64,000 nucleotides of DNA from the NCBI GenBank assembly GCA_964432985.1, contig CAYSPT010000002.1, forward strand, positions 87,365 through 151,364, in the 5' to 3' direction. Below, in pieces: positions 59,630-64,000 of this stretch; position 1 is the first letter of the stretch, and each line of letters begins with the position of its first letter. The DNA comes from CAYSPT01 sp964432985 (GTDB lineage: Bacteria > Muiribacteriota > CAYSPT01). A program made the translations under genes and the position numbers. Below the pieces are notes generated by a model. The model made no database searches. It was not told where the DNA came from and saw only the letters and a program-made list of their open reading frames with translations.

Positions 59630-59761
59630 ATGAGGATACTACAGAGCTTCGGATTGATATTCGACAAGCAGACAGTCCTGATTTCAGCGCTGTCAGCACT
59701 GTCCACGTTATTATGCCGCAAGCTCGTGTTCTATATAGTGGAGAGAGAGCCGGTTTCATGA
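59630..59761 (+). CDS. Short membrane protein, possibly a truncated N-terminus, coupled to the GT2 gene
   Basis: 43 residues: MRILQSFGLIFDKQTVLISA then LSALSTLLCRKL and a short tail. The FDKQTVxISALxxLST pattern resembles, from memory, the N-terminus of a larger bacterial membrane-protein family, so this may be a fragment. The stop TGA overlaps the ATG of the glycosyltransferase gene (ATGA), suggesting it is still translated. AAAAAGGGAAACG precedes its ATG. Function is unknown. Confidence 0.4.
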   Translation: MRILQSFGLIFDKQTVLISALSALSTLLCRKLVFYIVEREPVS

Positions 59762-60651
59762 CTTCATCAAGCTTGACCGTGGTAGTCCCCGTATTCAACG
59801 AAGAGGAAGCCATAGAACAAACTATTCAGGACCTCAACAACCTGCCGGTGGGGCTGAAGGTCATCGCCGTTGATGACGGTTCCACTGACGGTACCGCCGA
59901 GGTCCTAACACGGCTCCAGGAGCAGTACGGCAGCCGGTTGATGGTTAAGACGCATCCGGAGAACCGGGGCTACGGGGCAGCCTTGAAAACCGGAATAAGG
60001 GCCGCCACTACCGAATTGATAGCAATCACCGACGCCGACAGCACCTACATCGCCGACGAGCTTCCCCGCCTGGTGGAGAAGATGGACGAAGCGGATATGG
60101 TGATCGGCAGCCGCGAAAAGGGACAGGTGAAGATACCACTCATCCGCCGTCCGGCCAAGTGGTTCCTCAAGATACTGGCCGAGTATTTGACGGGACGGAA
60201 AATTCCCGATTTGAACTCGGGACTGCGCGTGTTTAAAAAGAAAACGGCCACCGCCTTTCTGCCCATACTTCCCAACGGGTTCTCCTTCACCACCACCATC
60301 ACCCTGGCTTCGTTGAGCTATGGATTCAAGGTGGAGTTCGAGCCGATCAGCTATCAGTCGCGGCAGGGGAGTTCCAAGATACATCCCATCCGCGACACCC
60401 TCAACTTTTTTCTCCTGATTTTGAAAGCCATTACCTACTTCGATCCGCTCAGGGTGTTCCTGCCCATTGCCTTTTTGTTGTTTCTTGCCGGTTTTTCCCT
60501 GCTGTGGATCAGCTACTTCCTGTTCCAGCAGGTCATGGACATCACGGTGATCGTGCTCTGTCTCTCCGGTCTTCAAATCGGACTGATCGGCCTGGTGGCA
60601 GACCTGATCGTTCACGGGCGGAGGATGAACTCGGACAACGAAGGGACATGA
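59758..60651 (+). CDS. GT2-family glycosyltransferase with C-terminal membrane helices
   Basis: 297 residues from the ATG giving MTSSSLTVVVPVFNEEEAIE; the frame is open further upstream but the family starts here. The GT-A fold shows in VPVFNEEEAIEQTIQDLNNL, AVDDGSTDGTAEVL, ITDADSTYIADELPRL (DxD-like) and LNSGLRVFKK. Two C-terminal membrane helices (about 235-255 and 265-290) follow. It resembles dolichyl- or undecaprenyl-phosphate sugar transferases (DPM1-like). The start overlaps the short gene upstream. It is followed by a radical SAM gene after 7 nt, so they form an operon. Confidence 0.88.
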   Translation: MTSSSLTVVVPVFNEEEAIEQTIQDLNNLPVGLKVIAVDDGSTDGTAEVLTRLQEQYGSRLMVKTHPENRGYGAALKTGIRAATTELIAITDADSTYIADELPRLVEKMDEADMVIGSREKGQVKIPLIRRPAKWFLKILAEYLTGRKIPDLNSGLRVFKKKTATAFLPILPNGFSFTTTITLASLSYGFKVEFEPISYQSRQGSSKIHPIRDTLNFFLLILKAITYFDPLRVFLPIAFLLFLAGFSLLWISYFLFQQVMDITVIVLCLSGLQIGLIGLVADLIVHGRRMNSDNEGT

Positions 60652-60658
60652 CAGGGCC

Positions 60659-62089
60659 TTGCGCGTACTGCTGATCAATCCTCCGGCGAAAGGAACCGTC
60701 CAGGGCAACAACCCCTCTTTCATCGACCGGGAGCGGGGCTGCAACCCGCCCCTGGGGCTTCTCTACCTGGCCGCCGCCCTGGACCGCACCAGGCACCAGG
60801 TGCGGGTGCTGGACTGCCAGGCGGAGTACCTGAAATACCGGGAACTGGCCGAAGAAGTGCGGACATTCGCTCCCGACGTGGCCGGCATTCACACCATGAC
60901 GCTGACCCTTCCCGACGTCCTGCGCACGGCGGTGACGGTGAAGGAAGCCTGCCCGTCGGTACCGGTGGTGCTTGGGGGTCCCCACACCATCTTCTACCAG
61001 GATGAGACCCTCACCCACTCCTCTTTCGACATCCTGGTCAGGGGAGAAGGAGAGAAGACCTTCACCGAACTGCTCAACCGGCTGGAAGCGGGAGACGGAA
61101 CGATGAGCAAAGCAGACCTTTCTTCAGTCCCGGGCCTGAGCTACAAGAAAAGCGGTAGTGTGGTAAAAACACCAGACCGGGACCTGCAAACCAATCTGGA
61201 CTCCATCCCCTTTCCCGCCCGGGAGATGACGCCGGTTGAAAACTACTACTCGGTACTGGCCAGAACCAGGCCCATCACCACCATGATAACCAGCCGGGGC
61301 TGCCCGTATAAATGCACGTTCTGCTCCCGGCCCCACCTGGGAAAACAGTTCCGCGCGCGCTCCGCCGTCAACGTGGTGGACGAGATGGAAGTCTGCCGGA
61401 AGATGGGGATACGGGAGTTTTTTATCTACGACGACACCTTCACCGTCAACGCGGACCGGGTGGCAGCCATCTGCGGGGAGATACGCCGCCGGAACCTGGA
61501 GATCATCTTTGATATCCGGGCCCGGGTGGACACGGTTTCCGCACCCCTGTTGAAAGAGCTAAAAGAGGCCGGTTGCGACCGGATCCACTACGGTGTGGAA
61601 GCAGGCAACGACCGCCTGATGGAAGTGATCGGCAAGGCCATAACCGTGAAGCAGGCGGAAGAAGCCTTCCGGCTCACCCGGAAAGCAGGCATTTCTACCC
61701 TGGCCTATTTCATGGTAGGGCTTCCCGGGCAGACCCGGGCGGACCTTGATGACACCTGGAACCTTATCAAGAGACTGCACCCAGACTTCCTGCACCTGAC
61801 CCTGCTGGCCCCCTTCCCGGGAAGCAAGGTCTACACAGATGGAATGCAGCGAGGAATCTTCGATGATTTCTGGAGGGAGTTTGTGCTCGATCCCCGGCCC
61901 GGATACCGTATTCCCTGCTGGGAAGAGCACCTGACACCGGAAAACCTTAACGATTTCATGGAAAAGGCGTACCGGAAGTTCTATCTCCACCCGGGACGGG
62001 TCTTGCGGCAGGTGCTGTCGCTTCGGTCACTGAAGCAGTTCACCGCCAAAGCCAGAGCCGGCTTCCACATGCTGATCCATCCGCATTAG
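60659..62089 (+). CDS. B12-binding-domain radical SAM protein
   Basis: 476 residues with a TTG start. An N-terminal cobalamin-binding-type domain (1-140: LLINPPAKG, GLLYLAAALDR, VLGGPHTIFYQDE) is followed by the radical SAM core (about 195-400). The [4Fe-4S] motif is CPYKCTFC (about 215-222) inside SRGCPYKCTFCSRPHLG. YGVEAGNDRLMEVIGK and FMVGLPGQTRADLDDTW are typical of the class. These enzymes methylate or rearrange unactivated carbons of lipids, antibiotics or pigments. The conserved DxHxxG cobalamin motif is not obvious, so B12 binding is not certain. It is the second gene of the GT2 operon. Confidence 0.85.
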   Translation: MRVLLINPPAKGTVQGNNPSFIDRERGCNPPLGLLYLAAALDRTRHQVRVLDCQAEYLKYRELAEEVRTFAPDVAGIHTMTLTLPDVLRTAVTVKEACPSVPVVLGGPHTIFYQDETLTHSSFDILVRGEGEKTFTELLNRLEAGDGTMSKADLSSVPGLSYKKSGSVVKTPDRDLQTNLDSIPFPAREMTPVENYYSVLARTRPITTMITSRGCPYKCTFCSRPHLGKQFRARSAVNVVDEMEVCRKMGIREFFIYDDTFTVNADRVAAICGEIRRRNLEIIFDIRARVDTVSAPLLKELKEAGCDRIHYGVEAGNDRLMEVIGKAITVKQAEEAFRLTRKAGISTLAYFMVGLPGQTRADLDDTWNLIKRLHPDFLHLTLLAPFPGSKVYTDGMQRGIFDDFWREFVLDPRPGYRIPCWEEHLTPENLNDFMEKAYRKFYLHPGRVLRQVLSLRSLKQFTAKARAGFHMLIHPH

Positions 62090-62090
62090 G

Positions 62091-63641
62091 CTAAAACTTA
62101 ACGTTCATTTCCATTCGCACCCGGTTCCACCCGCCGGCGTTCTGGGCGGCGTTGTTCTTGTCGTACTCCACTGTGTCGAAGAAAAGGCCAAATCCGGTGT
62201 TGGGAGCGAAGCGGTTGTCAAATCCAAGAGACAGCCGCTTGTAACCGGCAGCGTTGGGGATGGCTGGGGAACTGTCGTTGGCTTCCACCTGCTCGAAAAT
62301 AATGAAACCGTCGGTTTGACCGGATATGGCCCGGGTCACTTTAAAGAAGGTGTCCTTGATACCGTTGACGGAACCGGTGGCGTTAGTGTCCACCACCGGA
62401 GCGCCAAGGCTGGCAGACCGGACAATGAGCCCCTGGGGCATGTTGCCGAAGATGTCCTTGAACCGGCGGTTGTAATGAATGGATGTGGGACGCCACTCCT
62501 CGTCGCCCTCCAGATACATGACCTCGACTCCCAGGTTCTCCACCAGCTCCCACTCGGCGCTTCCCAGGACGGCCTCGCCTTTCAGCGTGCTGGTCACATC
62601 GGGATCGTACTTGCTGAACTCCAGCATGTAGTCGAAGGTCTCCAGCACCCTGCCGTCCAGTACCAGGCCGTAGGTAACCGGGTCAATTCCCGGCGTGCCC
62701 ACAAACGAGTTCTGGATATAGTAGAACTCGGCGGTGTGATCGGTGAACCGGTACTTCATGTCCACGGCTTTCAAGTTCGAGCCGTTCTTGGGAACATTGA
62801 GCGCACCGTCGCCATCGGCGTCGTAGGCGGCCATGTCGGCGCCGATGAAGGTGAACTTCATCCCCACGATATCCTTGTACACCACGATGGCGTCGAGCTT
62901 GTCGTCCAGCACCAGGCTGTGGCCGACTTTTACGAACTGACGGCCAGCCCGCAGATCGGCAAAACTGAACAGGTCCCTGACATCGACATAGGCCAGGTCG
63001 AATCCGAAGGTGGTGTCCTCCATGGCGTCGAACTCCGTCCCCAGGAGATCGTCGTTGATCACCCGGAAAAAAGCGCTGGTATCCGGACCGATGGCCGTGG
63101 CAACATTGAGACCTATCTGGTAGAAGGTGAACACATCATCCTTTGAGTTGCCCTGGGGAGTGCTGTCGTTTTCGAATTTCACGTTGTCGATCCGGAGCCG
63201 GGCATCTCCGGTAACCGTGATTCTACTGTACCCGTCACCTTCGGGATCATCCCCCCTGATCACGCCGATGTCCGCCCTGACGCCGTGGAGCTTTTCCTTG
63301 ACCACCGCAGCTCTCAAGCCAAGCAGGGCCAGGTCTTTCATAAACTCGTCAGCCAGAGCCTGCAGGCTTTTTTGGTCGGAGGGTTCCACTGCGTCCTTCA
63401 TACCGGGCAAATCATGCAACACCCGGGCCAGCGTCACCGCCACATGATACCGGTTGAGGGTGGTTTTACCGTCAAACGTGCCATCGGGAAGACCGATCAT
63501 GATACCCTTCTCACTGAGCTTTTTAACCGCTTCATACGCCCAGTGGTCCTCCGGGACATCGCTGAACAGCGGCTCTGCGCCCGTGCCGGTTGTAAAGGTA
63601 ACCAGAAGTAAAAGTGCCAGGACTATGTTTGATGTTCTCAT
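62091..63641 (-). CDS. SLH-domain outer membrane porin
   Basis: 516 residues. The signal peptide ends near TGTGAEP. One SLH domain follows (about 25-85: FSDVPEDHWAYEAVKKLSEK, RYHVAVTLARVL), which in other diderms binds secondary cell wall polymers or peptidoglycan. A helical linker leads to a beta-barrel (about 140-516) with alternating hydrophobic/aromatic strands, ending NRVRMEMNVKF with a terminal Phe. A near-copy starts beyond the right edge of the window. It probably forms an outer membrane channel tethered to the wall, like OmpM or cyanobacterial SLH porins. Confidence 0.87.
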   Translation of the reverse strand: MRTSNIVLALLLLVTFTTGTGAEPLFSDVPEDHWAYEAVKKLSEKGIMIGLPDGTFDGKTTLNRYHVAVTLARVLHDLPGMKDAVEPSDQKSLQALADEFMKDLALLGLRAAVVKEKLHGVRADIGVIRGDDPEGDGYSRITVTGDARLRIDNVKFENDSTPQGNSKDDVFTFYQIGLNVATAIGPDTSAFFRVINDDLLGTEFDAMEDTTFGFDLAYVDVRDLFSFADLRAGRQFVKVGHSLVLDDKLDAIVVYKDIVGMKFTFIGADMAAYDADGDGALNVPKNGSNLKAVDMKYRFTDHTAEFYYIQNSFVGTPGIDPVTYGLVLDGRVLETFDYMLEFSKYDPDVTSTLKGEAVLGSAEWELVENLGVEVMYLEGDEEWRPTSIHYNRRFKDIFGNMPQGLIVRSASLGAPVVDTNATGSVNGIKDTFFKVTRAISGQTDGFIIFEQVEANDSSPAIPNAAGYKRLSLGFDNRFAPNTGFGLFFDTVEYDKNNAAQNAGGWNRVRMEMNVKF

Positions 63642-63741
63642 GTTGCATTGCTCCTTGCCAGATCGAATACGAATCGATCGAAGGTAGACAATGCTAGTCC
63701 ATGCGAAATTTGTTTGTCAAATTTTTTCCTTCTCATAGAAA

Positions 63742-63804
63742 ACCACTCTCTTTCTATGCTTCTTGCTGGAGTATGGAAAGTGGAGCGCAGTAGTAATGAA
63801 CGAG
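63742..63804 (-). repeat. Dispersed intergenic repeat, copy D (internally deleted)
   Basis: Read on the minus strand, CTCGTTCATTACTACTGCGC is followed by CTCCAGCAAGAAGCATAGAA and AGAGAGTGG. These match the two ends of copy C with about 30 nt missing between. It sits between the tandem porin genes. Confidence 0.65.
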
Positions 63805-63824
63805 CAGAAATGCGACAAACAAAA

Positions 63825-63854
63825 AACCCCCCGGCTCTGGAGAGCCGGGGGGTT
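63825..63854 (-). terminator. Rho-independent terminator of the downstream porin copy
   Basis: A perfect 14-bp stem (AACCCCCCGGCTCT and complement) with a 2-nt loop, followed on the minus strand by TTTTTT. It lies about 60 nt after the stop of the partial porin gene at 63915. Confidence 0.92.
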
Positions 63855-63914
63855 AGTTTGCTTATTGGTTCAGTTTCCTTAAGCGGAATTATGAACTTTA
63901 TGTTCTAATCGAAA

Positions 63915-64000
63915 TTAGAACTTCACGCTCATTTCCACGCGGATTCTGTTCCAGCCGCCGTTGTTCTGAGCGGTGTTGACGGTGTCCACATCGTACTCGA
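63915..64000 (-). CDS. C-terminus of a second SLH-type porin (cut by window edge)
   Basis: The last 27 codons read EYDVDTVNTAQNNGGWNRI then RVEMSVKF. This is nearly the same as the end of the porin at 62091 (AQNAGGWNRVRMEMNVKF), including the terminal Phe. It is a tandem paralogue with its own strong terminator. The rest is outside the window. Confidence 0.85.
   Translation of the reverse strand, partial: EYDVDTVNTAQNNGGWNRIRVEMSVKF

Noticed and set aside
59566..59757. 64-residue N-terminal extension of the GT2 glycosyltransferase
   Set aside because: The extension has no family similarity, while the start at 59758 gives the standard N-terminus and overlaps the preceding stop.
1..64000. CRISPR arrays, insertion sequences, integrases, prophage, rRNA
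   Set aside because: No regularly spaced direct repeats with unique spacers, no transposase or integrase motifs and no rRNA sequence were seen. The short tandem arrays have no spacers.

Overview
The window is about 64 kb of moderate-GC bacterial DNA, probably from a metagenomic scaffold, since it contains a 100-N gap at 41071-41170. The sequence points to a diderm (outer-membrane) bacterium of a deep or candidate lineage. It has an LptF/G-type permease, a FadL-family protein, two tandem SLH porins, a TPR/beta-barrel fusion and many lipoprotein or Sec signals. These sit beside genes often seen in Gram-positive or deep-branching lineages: SpoVG, YaaR, RapZ, a FapA/FliA pair, an RsbW-like kinase and STAS antagonists. 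I cannot assign a phylum.

Layout. 0-25.4 kb is one long minus-strand housekeeping stretch. In transcription order from the right it runs: dnaN; small TPR and glycogen-binding membrane proteins; LptF/G permease; zinc-ribbon TPR protein; RsbW-like kinase; tmk, yaaR and rapZ; panB and panC; STAS antagonist; spoVG; tRNA-Gln; prs; TPR lipoprotein; pth; fliA-type sigma and fapA; an acidic small protein; HD phosphohydrolase; FadL-like protein; eno; slt; efp; accB; accC (cut by the window edge). 25.6-34.9 kb holds envelope or accessory genes: a beta-propeller, a glycine-zipper protein behind a perfect consensus promoter and long structured leader, a clostripain-like protease, an Fn3 lipoprotein, a copper-amine-oxidase-N/beta-barrel protein and an M20 amidohydrolase. 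35-44.3 kb holds a DnaJ/HEAT protein, a TPR/beta-barrel fusion, a Nudix hydrolase, ispH with an internal 3x19-residue repeat, a phosphohexomutase, a possible distant RelA/SpoT-fold protein and a second STAS protein.

44.5-58.3 kb is a plus-strand surface cluster. It starts with a pseudopilin operon, followed by an ECF sigma factor and its zinc-finger/FecR anti-sigma. Then come a LysM protein and four proteins that reshuffle the same modules (DUF4214, SH3b, C39-like cysteine peptidase, NlpC/P60-like, NHL propeller). 59.3-59.8 kb holds gene remnants. 59.8-62.1 kb encodes a GT2 glycosyltransferase and a B12-binding radical SAM protein, and the right end has the tandem SLH porins.

The most notable observations are these. 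The biotin carboxyl carrier protein next to accC has Asp in place of the biotinyl lysine. A roughly 90-bp intergenic repeat family has at least four copies (A/B 73% identical without gaps). A 175-bp fold-back palindrome lies next to a perfect promoter driving a 237-nt structured leader. Many intergenic gaps carry tandem short repeats, often self-complementary, with 16-26 bp periods. In-frame tandem repeats occur in several coding regions, including fourfold duplication of a prepilin cleavage site.
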